Made by a program: the position numbers and the translations under genes
NCBI RefSeq assembly: GCF_007752535.1
Contig: NZ_CP036426.1
Span: 2,914,001 to 2,978,000, forward strand
Direction: 5' to 3'
Origin: Tautonia plasticadhaerens
Lineage (GTDB): Bacteria > Planctomycetota > Planctomycetia > Isosphaerales > Isosphaeraceae
Length of the DNA: 64,000 nucleotides
The notes under the pieces: model-generated
Seen by the model: the letters and a program-made list of their open reading frames with translations, nothing else
The model's database searches: none
Told to the model about the DNA's origin: nothing
Shown: positions 1 through 9,747 of the stretch, piece by piece
Layout: the number at the start of each line of letters is the position of its first letter
How positions within the stretch are numbered: the stretch's first letter is position 1

Positions 1-40
1 AGGACGCAGAGCCCCAGCCAGGGCAGGTGCAACTCGGGCA

Positions 41-1429
41 TCACGGCTCCTCGCCGATCGGAGCGGAGGGGGAGACCGAATCCGACTCGCGGGACGCGGT
101 TCCGGCCAGCAGGTCGGTCCAGCGGCGTTCCATCCGGTCGCACCAGCCGAAGGCGAGCACGAAGGGCCGGACGACGAACCGGTCCAGCGCCGCGTCGAAC
201 TGGCCCCGGTCGAAGCCCACGCGATAGAGGCCCCGGCGGACCCGTTCGGGGAACCGATGCGCCGCGGGGCCGTGCTCGACGCGGAGGTGCCCGCCGACGG
301 CGTCCTCGAGCAGGTGATAGTCGTGGAGCAGCGAGGGCGCCCGGAGCAGCTGGAGCGTCCGCAGGCAGGCGTGGCCGATGATGTGGACCAGCGGGATGTA
401 CCGCAGGCCCAGGCCGATCTCGGCCGTGATGATGCCGACCTGCGTCAGGGAGGCATAGGCCAGGGCCCCCTTGGCGTCGGCCTGGACGCGGCCGGCGACC
501 GCCGCGAACAAGGCCGTGCCCAGGCCGATCGCCACCACCGCGGCGCACAGCCAGGCCGAGCGATCGAGGATCGGGCTGACGCGGAGCAGCAGGAAGGCGC
601 CCAGGTGCACCGAGAGCGCCCCGTAGAAGACCGCGCTCGACGGCGTGGGCCCCTCCATCGCCCTCGGCAACCATCCCGAGAACGGGATGAGGGCCGACTT
701 ACCGGCGGCCGCGACCAGCAGCAGCGTCCCCACGCCCAGGGCCTGGCCGGGGGTGAGGGCCGCCTCCCCCCCCGGCCACGGCCCCGCCCCCATCAGCCCC
801 TCGAAGTCGCCCTCCCCCGAGACGTGGTGCAGGGCGACGGCCGCGAGCAGGAAGGCGGCGTCGGAGATCCGGTACACCGACCACACCCGCTGGGCGTTGA
901 GCACCGGCGCCGCCCGCTCGTGGAAGAACGCCACGAGCAGGGCCGAGGAGAGCCCGACCAGCTCCCAGCCGAGGAACAGCGTCTCGATCGTCCCGGCCAG
1001 CGAGGCGACGACCATCCCGAGCAGGAAGACGGCGAAGCAGCGGAAGAACCGGCCGTACCCGGGCTCGCGGTGCAGGTAGCGGTCGGCGAAGGCCCCAATC
1101 GTCCCCACGAGGACGAACGTGAGTAGGGCGAAGGGGACCGAGAGCCGGTCGAAGACGAACTTCAGGTGGAAGTGGAAGCGTTCCTGCGGGATCGCCACCC
1201 AGTCTCCCAGCTCGATGGGCACGAACCGGGAGCCCGAGGCGAGCATCAGGGCGAGCACCCCCAGGGCCGAGCCGAGCCCGAAGACGACGCACGAGCCGGT
1301 CCAGCGGGCCGTCGCGCCCTCGCCCAGCGGCCGGCCCAGCAGGGGGGCGGTCCCCAGGACCGCCAGCAGCAACGCCGGGGACGCGATGACGCAGGTGCCG
1401 AGGACGGCGTAGATCGCCTCGATAGTCAT
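41..1429 (-). CDS. dabB: DabB, NuoL-like proton-conducting subunit of a DIC uptake complex
   Basis: This 462-residue, highly hydrophobic protein belongs to the NuoL/MrpA proton-channel family. It shows the core of the family: '[16 protein letters not shown]' near residue 130, a conserved Lys in '[26 protein letters not shown]', and His residues in the later helices ('[17 protein letters not shown]'). It is shorter than respiratory NuoL (about 600 aa), as expected for DabB. The ATG overlaps the stop of dabA by 4 bp, so the two are surely co-transcribed and translationally coupled. In known DAB complexes DabB conducts cations across the inner membrane and energises DabA. A respiratory subunit is the alternative, but no other nuo gene is adjacent. 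Confidence 0.9.
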   Translation of the reverse strand: MTIEAIYAVLGTCVIASPALLLAVLGTAPLLGRPLGEGATARWTGSCVVFGLGSALGVLALMLASGSRFVPIELGDWVAIPQERFHFHLKFVFDRLSVPFALLTFVLVGTIGAFADRYLHREPGYGRFFRCFAVFLLGMVVASLAGTIETLFLGWELVGLSSALLVAFFHERAAPVLNAQRVWSVYRISDAAFLLAAVALHHVSGEGDFEGLMGAGPWPGGEAALTPGQALGVGTLLLVAAAGKSALIPFSGWLPRAMEGPTPSSAVFYGALSVHLGAFLLLRVSPILDRSAWLCAAVVAIGLGTALFAAVAGRVQADAKGALAYASLTQVGIITAEIGLGLRYIPLVHIIGHACLRTLQLLRAPSLLHDYHLLEDAVGGHLRVEHGPAAHRFPERVRRGLYRVGFDRGQFDAALDRFVVRPFVLAFGWCDRMERRWTDLLAGTASRESDSVSPSAPIGEEP

Positions 1430-4400
1430 CGGGCGGCCCCCTCGGGGATCGGGTCGTGATCCCCCGCCTCGGGGGAGATGGTGGCGAACCCCAGGTGGCC
1501 CCGTCGGCCCCGGGACCACGCCGCGGAGGACGGGGCGACGGGCAGGTCGGCGTCCCCCGGCCGGTACGGCTCGAAGCCGCCGTCCCGGAAGACGTGGACG
1601 GCCGGGGAGGCGGGGTCGAGCGTCGCCAGCTGCACCCAGCCGTTGCGCACCAGGCGGCCGATCGGCCCCTCCCCGCCCAGGATGGCCATGAGGATCTCCG
1701 GCGTGGTCTCGACGACGAACAGGATCCGCATCGGCTCGTGGATCTCGACCATCTGCCAGGGGAGCCCGGGCCGCAGGTCGCTGGCCGCCCCGTCCATCAC
1801 GCCCAGGAGCGAGGTGATGTTGTGGGGCAGCTTGGTCCCGCAGCCATACCCCGAGGGATCGACGGACGAGAAGAAGTATTCGAGGTTGATCCCGGCGCAG
1901 ACCGGGATGACGGCCCCCAGCAGCGCCGCCAGGGTCGACCCCTCGGCGTCGTCCCGGGTCGGGTCGTACGAGGCGAGGAACGCCCGACGGTCGAGGAACA
2001 GGCCGCGCGTCCGCGACCGCCGGCCGACGACGCAGGCCGCGTTGGTGGCGTGGCCGTATTCCGGGCGCGTCTGGGAGAGGTCCTCCGCCCGGGCCTCGAC
2101 GTGGCGCAGGGCCTCGTCGGCCGTCGGCAGGGGACCGGCCGACTCGAAGCGCCGGCAGCGTTCCTGCGCGTTCCGCCGTCGCGCCTCCCCCGAGGCCGCC
2201 CTCGCCCGCTCGGAGAGCCCCCGGTGGGATGCCGGCAGTCGGTCGAGGTCGAAGTACGTCAGCCCGTCGTCGCAGGTGTTGTGGTAGGCGCCGACGAAGT
2301 GGACCTCGTCGGGGATCGGGAGCCCGTCCTCGGCCAGGAGGCGACGCACCCGGGGGTCGTTGGCCATCTGGGAGAAGGCCCGGGCGTTGGGCCCGCCGCG
2401 GGCCCCCCCGCAGGCCCCGCAGTCGTGGGCGGCCTCCTGGGGGTTGTTGAGGCTCGACGAGCCGTGCCCCATGACGACGACCAGGCGGGCATATTCCCCG
2501 GTGAGCCCGATGGTACGCAGGAGGCCCCCCACGACGCCCGCCATCTCGGCGACCGAGTAGCCGAGCCCGCCGTCGACGGGACCCGGCTCCGGATCGGAAC
2601 GTTCGAGCCGGAGCTGGGTCACCGGCGGGGTGACGACCCGCCCGAGGAGGCGCCGGATCCGGGCGGTCCGGCGGGGCAACAGGACTCGCATGAGCAGCGG
2701 GACGCCGGCCACCGCCCCCAGCAGGCCGGTCAGCAGGCCGCCGACGAAGGTGCGCGTGCCCAGGTGCAGCATATGCGAGAGCCGGCCGAGCCGGCGGCGG
2801 GCCTCCGCCTGGATCCGGCCGGCCCCCTCGAAGGAATGCGTCGGCTCCTCCTGCACGTAGTGTCGCGGCGTGACGCTGATCGGGCAGAGCGGGCGGAAGT
2901 GGGCCTCGGTGACGCCCCGATAGTACATCGCCACCCCGAAGTACCCCGCGACGCCGAAGGTCTCGCAGCCCGGCTCCACCTCCTCCAGGTGGCGGCGGAA
3001 GGACTCCTCGCGCTCGTCGAGGCAGCAGACGACCTGGAAGATCGCGCGGCCCTCGGGCACGGCCGCCGCCCCCGCGTGGGCCGTCAGCGCGTCGAGGACC
3101 CGATCGCGGTAGTGCCGCTCGTAGGCGAGGTGGTAGATCCGCCGCCGATCGAGGTCGCCGAAGGACTCGATCTCCTCGACGAGCCGCCCCCACTCGACCT
3201 TCGAGAGCCGATGCAGGTCGGCGGGGCCCCACCCCCGGACCTGGGCGAGCTGGAACACGAGGTAGGCCCGCTGATCGACGCTGACGCGCGACGGGCGCGG
3301 GATCCGGTGGCGGAGGGCGGCCCGAAGGTCTCGGAGGTCGGTCGCGCCCGGGAGCGCCTCGCGGGCGACGTGGCGCAGGGCGACCCGTTCGAGCAGCAGG
3401 CGGACGGCCAGGTACTCCCGGAGCGTCCCGGGCGGGGCCGGGTGGGCGGCCCATTCCGCGTTCGTCTCCATCTGCCGGAGCATCCCGGCCCAGCCGCGCA
3501 ACGCCAGCAGCGTCTCCGCGAGGTACCCCGCACGTTCGGGCTCGGCGACGCCCAGCAGTCGGAGCGACTCGTCGATTGATTCGATCGGGGACAGCCCCGC
3601 CCGCTCGACCCTCCGCAGCTCGTCCGGCAGCCCGCGGAGCCAGGGGTCGACGGGCCTCGCGTCCCGGTACAGGCCCGCGAAGGCGCGGAAGAACCCGGCC
3701 TCCCGGCCGGGGAGCGGCCAGGTGGCGAACCCCTGGTCCAGGAAGGCGGCGCAGAAGCGGATGAGCACCTCGTGGACCATCAGGTCGGTGTCCCGGCCGG
3801 TCGCCAGCACGACCAGGTCGCGATGGCGGGCGGGGGGCGGGACGGCGTCGCCGGGCCTCCTCACGCCGTGGACGCCGGCGTGGCAGATCCGCCAGAGCAG
3901 GTGCAGGGTGAACGACTCCCAGATCCGCGCGGGCCACCGCTCGACCGTCGACGCGCCGAAGCGGTCGAGCAGCGCGGCGACGACGGCGGCCCCGCGGCCC
4001 GCGCCGCCATCGCCGTCGCCGGTGGCATCCCCGAGGACCCACCGACGGGTCCGGTCGACGACCCGCCGCCTCGACTCGGGCGTGGCCTCGTCCCGGAACC
4101 GCACCAGCGCGTCGGTCTCGGCGACCAGCCACCGCAGCTCCGCGTCGGTGCCGAGGCGGAGCGGGTGCTCGAGCATGGCCAGGCGCAGGTGATACCTCGT
4201 CCCCATGAACCCGATCAGGACGTCGGCATCCTCGCCGAGGTCGTCGACCAGGGCCTCGGCGAGGTCGCCCGGGGTGATCCTCCCCCGGGCGACCTCGCCT
4301 CGGTAGGAGCCCTCGGGCAGGTAGGGATGGCAGCCGTAAGTGGCCGCCCCTCGCCTCACAGCCTCGTCGAACGGCAGATCCTCGAAGGCGTGCAGCGTGT

Positions 4401-4542
4401 TGTGGTGCACGAAGACCGTGATCGGGCCCTGCGACGGCAGCAGGTGCGCCGCGTGCTCGATCTGATGCGCCAGGTCGTGGGCCGGCCCGTGCCCGCCGAG
4501 GCCTGCCAGGTGTCTCGACTCGGGGGTCGATGCGTCGTGCAC
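1426..4542 (-). CDS. dabA: DabA, DUF2309 zinc protein, inorganic-carbon uptake
   Basis: The 1038-residue protein matches the DUF2309/UPF0753 family (DabA). The beta-carbonic-anhydrase-like zinc site is visible as 'VVCCLDERE' (about residues 506-511) and 'GHGSSSLNN...CGACGG' (about 690-710), giving the Cys, Asp, His and Cys ligand set of the family. The N-terminal '[16 protein letters not shown]' block is also typical. DabA with DabB takes up CO2 and traps it as bicarbonate at the cytoplasmic membrane. Next to it are dabB (4-bp overlap downstream) and an HTH-EIIA regulator 85 bp upstream on the same strand. The role in a planctomycete (anaplerosis, pH or low CO2) is not shown by the sequence. 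Confidence 0.92.
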   Translation of the reverse strand: MHDASTPESRHLAGLGGHGPAHDLAHQIEHAAHLLPSQGPITVFVHHNTLHAFEDLPFDEAVRRGAATYGCHPYLPEGSYRGEVARGRITPGDLAEALVDDLGEDADVLIGFMGTRYHLRLAMLEHPLRLGTDAELRWLVAETDALVRFRDEATPESRRRVVDRTRRWVLGDATGDGDGGAGRGAAVVAALLDRFGASTVERWPARIWESFTLHLLWRICHAGVHGVRRPGDAVPPPARHRDLVVLATGRDTDLMVHEVLIRFCAAFLDQGFATWPLPGREAGFFRAFAGLYRDARPVDPWLRGLPDELRRVERAGLSPIESIDESLRLLGVAEPERAGYLAETLLALRGWAGMLRQMETNAEWAAHPAPPGTLREYLAVRLLLERVALRHVAREALPGATDLRDLRAALRHRIPRPSRVSVDQRAYLVFQLAQVRGWGPADLHRLSKVEWGRLVEEIESFGDLDRRRIYHLAYERHYRDRVLDALTAHAGAAAVPEGRAIFQVVCCLDEREESFRRHLEEVEPGCETFGVAGYFGVAMYYRGVTEAHFRPLCPISVTPRHYVQEEPTHSFEGAGRIQAEARRRLGRLSHMLHLGTRTFVGGLLTGLLGAVAGVPLLMRVLLPRRTARIRRLLGRVVTPPVTQLRLERSDPEPGPVDGGLGYSVAEMAGVVGGLLRTIGLTGEYARLVVVMGHGSSSLNNPQEAAHDCGACGGARGGPNARAFSQMANDPRVRRLLAEDGLPIPDEVHFVGAYHNTCDDGLTYFDLDRLPASHRGLSERARAASGEARRRNAQERCRRFESAGPLPTADEALRHVEARAEDLSQTRPEYGHATNAACVVGRRSRTRGLFLDRRAFLASYDPTRDDAEGSTLAALLGAVIPVCAGINLEYFFSSVDPSGYGCGTKLPHNITSLLGVMDGAASDLRPGLPWQMVEIHEPMRILFVVETTPEILMAILGGEGPIGRLVRNGWVQLATLDPASPAVHVFRDGGFEPYRPGDADLPVAPSSAAWSRGRRGHLGFATISPEAGDHDPIPEGAAR

Positions 4543-4627
4543 GTCGGGATGGTCCGGTTCTCGGGGACGTCGCCCGGCTCGCCCGGCGTCGCGGGGCGGC
4601 GGGCCGGGGTGGCGGATCGACCGGCCC

Positions 4628-5347
4628 TCATCGCCCTTCGGATGCCGGGTCGGGGCCCAGGGCCGGCTCGGCGCCGCCCAGCTCCTCCTCGGCCCGCCGC
4701 ACGTGGGCGAGGATCCCTTGCCGCGAATCCTGGTCGCGCAGGGCGTGACGGACCTCGGGATCGCGCAGGACGAACGACAGCTTGGACATCAGGTGCAGGT
4801 GGGCCCGCGTCGTCGGGCTGATGATCGTGAACAGGGTATGCACCGGCTCGCCGTCCAGGCCGCCGTACGCGATCGGCCGGTCCAGGAAGCACAGGGCGAG
4901 GGTCGGCCGGTCGATGTGCAGCACGACGGGGTTGCGCACGTGCGGGATGGCGATGCCGTCGCCGATGGCCGTCGACGCCATCGCCTCTCGGGCCAGCAGG
5001 ACCCGCAGCAGGAACTCGCGGTCGACCTCCCCGGGGAGCCTCAGGAGCTGGACCACCTCGCGCAACGCCGACTCCTTGTCGGAGCCGGAGACGCGGTAAT
5101 GCACCCCGCCGGACTCCAGCGCCTCGACCAGCGACGGGACCGGCTGCCCGGCCGCCTCCGGCTCGGCGAAGATCTCGCTCGAGACGTTCAGCCGCCGGGA
5201 GGTGGCCCACTCGAGGATCTCGGCCCGGTTGAAGCGATACTGGTCCTGCACCCGGTAGGCGGGGATCGACTGCTGCTTGATCCAGCGGTAGATCGTCTTC
5301 TCGGAGACGCTCAGGATGCGGGCGGCGTCGCGTACGGAGAGGTTCAC
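4628..5347 (-). CDS. HTH (excisionase/MerR-like) fused to PTS EIIA(Ntr) domain
   Basis: A 239-residue fusion. Residues 1-55 form a helix-turn-helix of the excisionase/MerR type ('SVRDAARILSVSEKTIYRWIKQ' region, then 'RFNRAEILEWA'). Residues about 75-225 form an EIIA domain of the fructose/nitrogen PTS family with the phosphorylatable His at 136 ('GDGIAIPHVRNP'). I chose the GTG at 5347, which has AAGGA seven bases upstream. An in-frame ATG at 5392 adds 15 unlikely residues. It lies upstream of dabA on the same strand with an 85-bp gap, so it may control or be co-transcribed with dabAB. The family suggests phospho-signal-dependent regulation; the target is inference. Confidence 0.85.
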   Translation of the reverse strand: MNLSVRDAARILSVSEKTIYRWIKQQSIPAYRVQDQYRFNRAEILEWATSRRLNVSSEIFAEPEAAGQPVPSLVEALESGGVHYRVSGSDKESALREVVQLLRLPGEVDREFLLRVLLAREAMASTAIGDGIAIPHVRNPVVLHIDRPTLALCFLDRPIAYGGLDGEPVHTLFTIISPTTRAHLHLMSKLSFVLRDPEVRHALRDQDSRQGILAHVRRAEEELGGAEPALGPDPASEGR

Positions 5348-5422
5348 GGTCGCGTCCTTCGCGCCCCGGGTCCCGCCCGTGCAGGGCCCCACCGGAATGA
5401 GGCGACCGGCCCGGCGTCCCGC

Positions 5423-5608
5423 TCAGCCGGCGGTGATCGCCCCCGGGGACGCCGTCGTGCCGGCCGCCTCCCGACTCCCCTCGGCGTCCCGGAGGATGGC
5501 GACGATCAGCGCATTGAGCGAGGTCTTCTCCTCCCGGGCGCGGCTCGCCAGATACTCATGGAGGGGTGGGGGCATCCGGATCTGGAAGTGGACGACGGTC
5601 TCGGGCAT
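5423..5608 (-). CDS. Ribbon-helix-helix (Arc-type) DNA-binding protein
   Basis: A 61-residue protein whose first 45 residues fit a ribbon-helix-helix fold: a short strand 'VVHFQIRMP', then helix 'PLHEYLASRAREEKTS' and helix 'LNALIVAILRDAEGS'. The tail is disordered (Ala/Gly/Thr). Such proteins are dimeric repressors or antitoxins. No toxin gene is adjacent. A TTGACA-N18-GACAAT promoter about 80 bp upstream on its own strand has a GGACATTGTCC palindrome over the -10, so autoregulation is likely. It reads toward the HTH-EIIA and dabAB genes and could be their first gene, though the 75-bp gap to the HTH-EIIA start leaves this open. Confidence 0.7.
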   Translation of the reverse strand: MPETVVHFQIRMPPPLHEYLASRAREEKTSLNALIVAILRDAEGSREAAGTTASPGAITAG

Positions 5609-5682
5609 CTCAGACCTCGGGCGGGGCCGCGCCTGGCCAGGAATGGGAATCGATGGACATTCAGGACTCCCAGTGACATCTC

Positions 5683-5716
5683 AGGACATTGTCCCCCAGG
5701 TGACGCCTGTTGTCAA
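5683..5716 (-). promoter_or_regulatory. Putative sigma70-type promoter with overlapping palindromic operator
   Basis: On the minus strand TTGACA (5716-5711) is followed after 18 bases by GACAAT (5692-5687). The palindrome GGACATTGTCC (5683-5693) overlaps the -10 element, and a further GGACATTCAGGAC half-site lies about 25 bp downstream. It would drive the ribbon-helix-helix gene starting at 5608 and perhaps the genes after it. Repressors of that fold typically bind short repeats placed this way. This is a prediction by eye. Confidence 0.5.
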
Positions 5717-5970
5717 TGACGAAGGAGTTTTGCCGAGGCAGGGCCGAGACGCCGCACCCGAGCCTCGACGCCCGCCCCGGGCACACCCATCGCCTCGCGT
5801 GCCGCCCGCGGCGCCATCGGCCTCGGCGAGCGGGGGAGGCGACGGGCCTCGCCGCTCGAAGCCGACGCTCCTTGATTCTCGCGCGGGGGCGAGCGTTCCG
5901 CTCAAGTCGGACGGGCCGGGACCCGATACGACCGGCATAATCGTCAAACTTCGCCACAGGGGCCGGTGCA
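5717..5970. other. Non-coding stretch between divergent genes
   Basis: The gap separates the minus-strand ribbon-helix-helix gene from the plus-strand FadL-like gene. Apart from the promoter/operator described at 5683-5716, I see no gene, hairpin or repeat here. The last 30 bases before 5971 are AT-richer than average and may hold the start signals for the FadL-like gene, but no clear -10/-35 pair is visible. Confidence 0.5.
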
Positions 5971-7341
5971 ATGCGAGGAACCATACGGGCCGTGCTCGGG
6001 GCCGTCTTGGTGGCGAGCTGGGCCTCGACGGCCGGCGCCCAGGGGATCATCCTGCCCGGCGCGGGGCCGATCAACCGGTCGATGGCGGGGGCCTCGACGG
6101 CCGCCCCGATCGAGCTGGGCGGCACGTACTGGAACCCGGCGCTGCTGAGTGCCTTCGAGAGCAACCAGGTGCTGCTCGGCTCCGAATTGCTGATCCCGAG
6201 CACGCACTTCACCGGCACGCTGCCCGCCGGGGCGATCAACGGGACCTTCCCGCCGAACGACCGCTACGGGGTGTCCCGGAGCGACAGCGGGGTGGCCTCG
6301 AACCTGGCCACGGGCGTCTCGTTCAAGCTGAGGGAGGACTCGCCGACGACACTGGGCCTGCTGGTGGCCGGGTTCGTGGGCGGGAACGTGAACTACGCGG
6401 GCAGCTTCAGCACGCCGCTCCTGACCCCCCGGGTGCCGCCGGACTTCGCCGGGGTCGGGCCGATCTACGGCAACGCCTCGATGCTGGCGATCACGCCGAT
6501 GATCTCGACGCGGATCGGCGACCGCTTGCACGTCGGCGGCGGGCCGATCATCAGCACCCTGTCGCTCGCGATGGACCCGGCCTTCTTCGCGCCCGGCCCC
6601 CGGGACGAGTTCGGCCTGGTGACCTTCCCCTCGGCCACGCACTCCCGGCCGTTCTGGGGGGGCGGGTTCCAGTTCGGGCTGCTGTACGAGGTGAACGACT
6701 CCTGGAACGTCGGCTTCTCGTACAAGAGCCCGATCTGGCAGGAGCGCTGGAGCTTCAACTCCTCCACCCCGGACCTCGTGGGGCGGAGGATCGGCGTGGA
6801 CGCCGACATCCCCCAGATCTTCTCCTGGGGCGTGGCGTACAAGGGGATCGACCGGCTGCTGGTCGACGTCGACCTCCGCTATTTCGACTACCAGAACGCC
6901 GCCCTGTTCGGCCAGCGGGTCGTCGACGGCGGCCTCGGCTGGGACAGCATCTTCGCGGTGGCCTCCGGGGCCTCCTACCAGCTCTCCGACCGGCTGACCC
7001 TCCGCGGCGGCTATTCCTACAATGAGAACCCGATCCGGGACAACACCACGCTCTTCAACGTGCAGCTGCCCGGCATCCTCCAGCACAACCTGTCGCTCGG
7101 TGCCTCGCTGAAGGTGACCGAGAACGTCACGTTCACGGCCGGCTGGGTCCACTCCTTCCGGAACTCCTCGGAGGGCCAGGTGACCCAGGTCCCGGGCGCG
7201 ACGGCGAAGTTCGACACCCAGCTCGACTCGATCCTGGCCGGCATCAACATCGAGTGGGGCACCCGATGCCCGGAGTGCCACCGGCACCACGTCGACCACG
7301 GCCACGGCTCCGGGGCCGGGGCCGAACCGGCCTCCAACTGA
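5971..7341 (+). CDS. FadL/OMPP1-like outer-membrane beta-barrel protein
   Basis: A 456-residue secreted protein with a signal peptide cleaved after 'ASTAGA-QG'. The mature N-terminus carries the FadL-like pattern 'GAGPINRSMAGASTAAPIELGGTYWNPALLSAFESNQV', and the rest alternates as amphipathic beta strands ('VGFSYKSPIWQERWSFN', 'LDSILAGINIEWG'). FadL/TodX proteins are monomeric channels for hydrophobic compounds in the outer membrane. A His-rich tail (CPECHRHHVDHGHG) follows the last strand and could bind metal; this is unusual for the family. The next gene encodes a secreted esterase in the same direction 150 bp downstream. The substrate is unknown. Confidence 0.75.
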   Translation: MRGTIRAVLGAVLVASWASTAGAQGIILPGAGPINRSMAGASTAAPIELGGTYWNPALLSAFESNQVLLGSELLIPSTHFTGTLPAGAINGTFPPNDRYGVSRSDSGVASNLATGVSFKLREDSPTTLGLLVAGFVGGNVNYAGSFSTPLLTPRVPPDFAGVGPIYGNASMLAITPMISTRIGDRLHVGGGPIISTLSLAMDPAFFAPGPRDEFGLVTFPSATHSRPFWGGGFQFGLLYEVNDSWNVGFSYKSPIWQERWSFNSSTPDLVGRRIGVDADIPQIFSWGVAYKGIDRLLVDVDLRYFDYQNAALFGQRVVDGGLGWDSIFAVASGASYQLSDRLTLRGGYSYNENPIRDNTTLFNVQLPGILQHNLSLGASLKVTENVTFTAGWVHSFRNSSEGQVTQVPGATAKFDTQLDSILAGINIEWGTRCPECHRHHVDHGHGSGAGAEPASN

Positions 7342-7491
7342 TCGCCCAGCCAGTCGGCATTGCATCGCACCGGCACCTTCCCCCGCCACCCGGCGACTGC
7401 GACAATCCGGGGCAGTCGTCGCGAGCCGGACGACGCCCCCTCGGACGCCGTCGGCTCGGGTCGCCCTCGCACCGATCCCGGGGACCCTGCC

Positions 7492-8874
7492 ATGCCGATC
7501 CTCGCCCTCGTGGCGGCCCTGTCCGCCTCGATCGCCGCCGCCCAGGAACAAACCGGGCTGCCGGAGCTGACCGCCCAGCAGGATCACGCGCTGATGATGC
7601 GGGCCCTGGGCATCGCATCGCTCCGCCCCGGGGCGAACGGCCTGGACCCGGACGCCCCGAACGCCGCCAACTACGACGAGTCGAAGGCCAACCCCTACCC
7701 GGGCCTGCCCGACCCCCTGGTGACCGACGACGGCGACCCGGTCACGACCCCGGAGCAGTGGTGGCAGGTCCGACGCCCGGAGATCGTCGAGCACTTCGAC
7801 CGGGAGGTCTACGGCCGGGTCCCCGACGACGTGCCCGCCGTCTCCTGGGAGGTGGTCGAGACCGTCGAGGAGGAGGTCGGCGGCGTGCCGGCCGTGACGA
7901 AGCGGCTCCTGGGCCACGTCGACAACGTCAGGTGCCCGGAGATCTCGGTCGACATCCAGCTCTCCCTGACCACCCCGGCCGACGCCGAGGGCCCGGTCCC
8001 GGTCATCCTCGAATTCGGCTTCGGCGGGTTCGGCCCCCGGCCGGGAGGCCCGCCGAGACGGGGCCCGGGCCCTCCCCGAGGCGGCCCCCCCTGGCGGGAG
8101 CAGGTCCTCGATCGGGGCTGGGGCTTCGCCGTGGTCGTGCCGGTCAGCATCCAGGCCGACGACGGCTCGGGCCTGACCCGGGGGATCATCGGCCTCTGCA
8201 ACGAGGGACGGCCCCGGGACCCCGACGACTGGGGAGCCCTCCGGGCCTGGGCCTGGGGGGCCAGCCGGGCCCTGGACTACTTCGAGGCCGACCCGGCCGT
8301 CGACGCCGATCGGGTCGGCATCGAGGGGCTCTCCCGGTACGGCAAGGCGGCGCTCGTGGCGATGGCCTACGACCCCCGGTTCGCCGTCGGCTTCATCGGC
8401 TCCTCCGGCGCCGGGGGCGCCAAGCCGTTCCGCCGGACCTTCGGCGAGCTGGTCGAGAACCTCGCGAGTTCGGGCGAGTATCACTGGATGGCCGGGAACT
8501 TCCTGAAGTACGCGGGCCCGCTCACGCCCGGCGACCTGCCGGTCGACTCCCACGAGCTGATCGCCCTGTGCGCCCCCCGGCCCGTCTTCGTCAGCTACGG
8601 GGCGTCGACCGGCCCGGGGGCCGAGGGCCAGTGGGTCGACCAGCGCGGCAGCTTCATGGCCGCCGTGGCGGCGGGCCCGGTCTATGAGCTGCTCGGCGCC
8701 CGGGGGCTGGGCACCGCCGAGTTCCCCGAGGTCGGCACGGCCCTGGTCGACGGCGAGCTGACCTGGAGGCAGCACGAGGGCGGCCACACGACCGGCCCGA
8801 ACTGGCCGACCTTCCTCGACTTCGCCGCCCGACGGATCACGGACGGTCCCCCACCCGACCCCGAAGGCCCCTGA
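7492..8874 (+). CDS. Secreted CE15-like glucuronoyl esterase (alpha/beta hydrolase)
   Basis: A 460-residue protein. The ATG at 7492 gives a clean signal peptide 'MPILALVAALSASIAAAQ'; a longer upstream reading lacks one. The nucleophile elbow 'GLSRYGKAALV' (about residue 282) resembles the GxSRxGK motif of CE15 4-O-methyl-glucuronoyl methylesterases, and 'GHTTGPNWPTF' near the end supplies the likely catalytic His. These enzymes cleave lignin-glucuronoxylan ester links, but many planctomycete homologues have no proven substrate. A Gly/Pro/Arg-rich insertion (about 183-200) sits between strands. It could be another acetylxylan-esterase-like hydrolase. Confidence 0.72.
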   Translation: MPILALVAALSASIAAAQEQTGLPELTAQQDHALMMRALGIASLRPGANGLDPDAPNAANYDESKANPYPGLPDPLVTDDGDPVTTPEQWWQVRRPEIVEHFDREVYGRVPDDVPAVSWEVVETVEEEVGGVPAVTKRLLGHVDNVRCPEISVDIQLSLTTPADAEGPVPVILEFGFGGFGPRPGGPPRRGPGPPRGGPPWREQVLDRGWGFAVVVPVSIQADDGSGLTRGIIGLCNEGRPRDPDDWGALRAWAWGASRALDYFEADPAVDADRVGIEGLSRYGKAALVAMAYDPRFAVGFIGSSGAGGAKPFRRTFGELVENLASSGEYHWMAGNFLKYAGPLTPGDLPVDSHELIALCAPRPVFVSYGASTGPGAEGQWVDQRGSFMAAVAAGPVYELLGARGLGTAEFPEVGTALVDGELTWRQHEGGHTTGPNWPTFLDFAARRITDGPPPDPEGP

Positions 8875-9084
8875 GATCGACTCGCCCGGCAGGCTGGCCG
8901 TCGGGTCCGCCCGGTTCAGGCGCGGCCGGCCCTGAAGTGCGCCCCTGGGATTGGACCACCATTTCTGGGGGCGTCATCTGGTCGGCACCACCTTGGAAGC
9001 TCCAGCACGGGACATGAGCGAAGCGGGTGACGTTCTTCGGGTCTCCGCCCCCGCAGTGAGGGACGATCGCCGACCAGCGATCTC

Positions 9085-9608
9085 GCCTCCAGCCCCGGCC
9101 GGGGGCTCGGCTCGACCTTCCGGATCGAGCTGCCCACGGTCCCCGCCCCCCGGCCTCCCGATCCGACGCCCCCCCCGCCCGGGGCCGAGGCCGTGCGGCC
9201 CGCCGTCCGCATCCCGCTCGTCGAGGACGACGACGACCTCCGCTCGATCGTCTCCCGGATGCTCCGCAAGGAGGGCCTCGCCGTCGAGGCCGCCGGGGAC
9301 CTCCGATCGGCGATCGCCTCGGCGAGTTCTCCCCCGTCGACGTGCTCGTCACAGATGTCGGCCTGCCCGACGGCTCGGGCCTCGACCTGCTCCGGGAGGT
9401 CCGGGACCGCTGCCCCGGTCCGGTCTCCGGCATCACCATGAGCGGCTACCGCTCTCGCGGCGACCTCGACGGCAGCTGTCGGGCCGGATTCGATGCCCAC
9501 CTGACCAAGCCCGTCGAGTTCGACGACCTGCTCGCCTCCATCCGGCGGATCTGCCCGGCTTCTCGGGACCGGGCAGCCGGCGTTGCGGGAAATCGGCCGC
9601 GAGGGTAG
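9085..9608 (+). pseudogene. Frameshifted remnant: histidine-kinase tail plus receiver domain
   Basis: One frame (from about 9085) reads 'SSPGRGLGSTFRIELP', the last strand of a histidine-kinase HATPase domain. After a Pro-rich linker comes 'VRIPLVEDDDDLRSIVSRMLRKEGL', the start of a receiver domain. The receiver then continues one frame over: 'FSPVDVLVTDVGLPDGSGLDLLREV' (phospho-acceptor Asp), 'ITMSGY' and 'AHLTKPVEFDDLLASIRRIC' to a stop at 9608. The shift lies near 9320-9340. The upstream kinase body is missing, with stop codons just before. This is the decayed 3' end of a hybrid kinase; a sequencing error would explain the shift but not the missing kinase. Confidence 0.75.
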
Positions 9609-9747
9609 AGTCCCGGGCGATCCGCCCGGGACCGACGACCGGCCCGGGATCTCGGGCCTTCCGCCCCCCGAACGCTGCTCGATCGGGCGGCCGACGCCGA
9701 CAACCGGCTCGGCGACCGGCCCTCGACTCCATGGATGGAGCGGACGC

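Noticed and set aside
41-4132. A 1363-codon open frame on the minus strand covering both dab genes.
   Set aside because: Only the last 462 codons are protein-like; the upstream part is the shadow of dabA in another frame, with Arg/Pro/Gly-rich translation.
5944-8787. A 947-codon minus-strand frame opposite the FadL-like and esterase genes.
   Set aside because: Composition is that of an antisense shadow; the plus-strand frames have signal peptides and conserved motifs.
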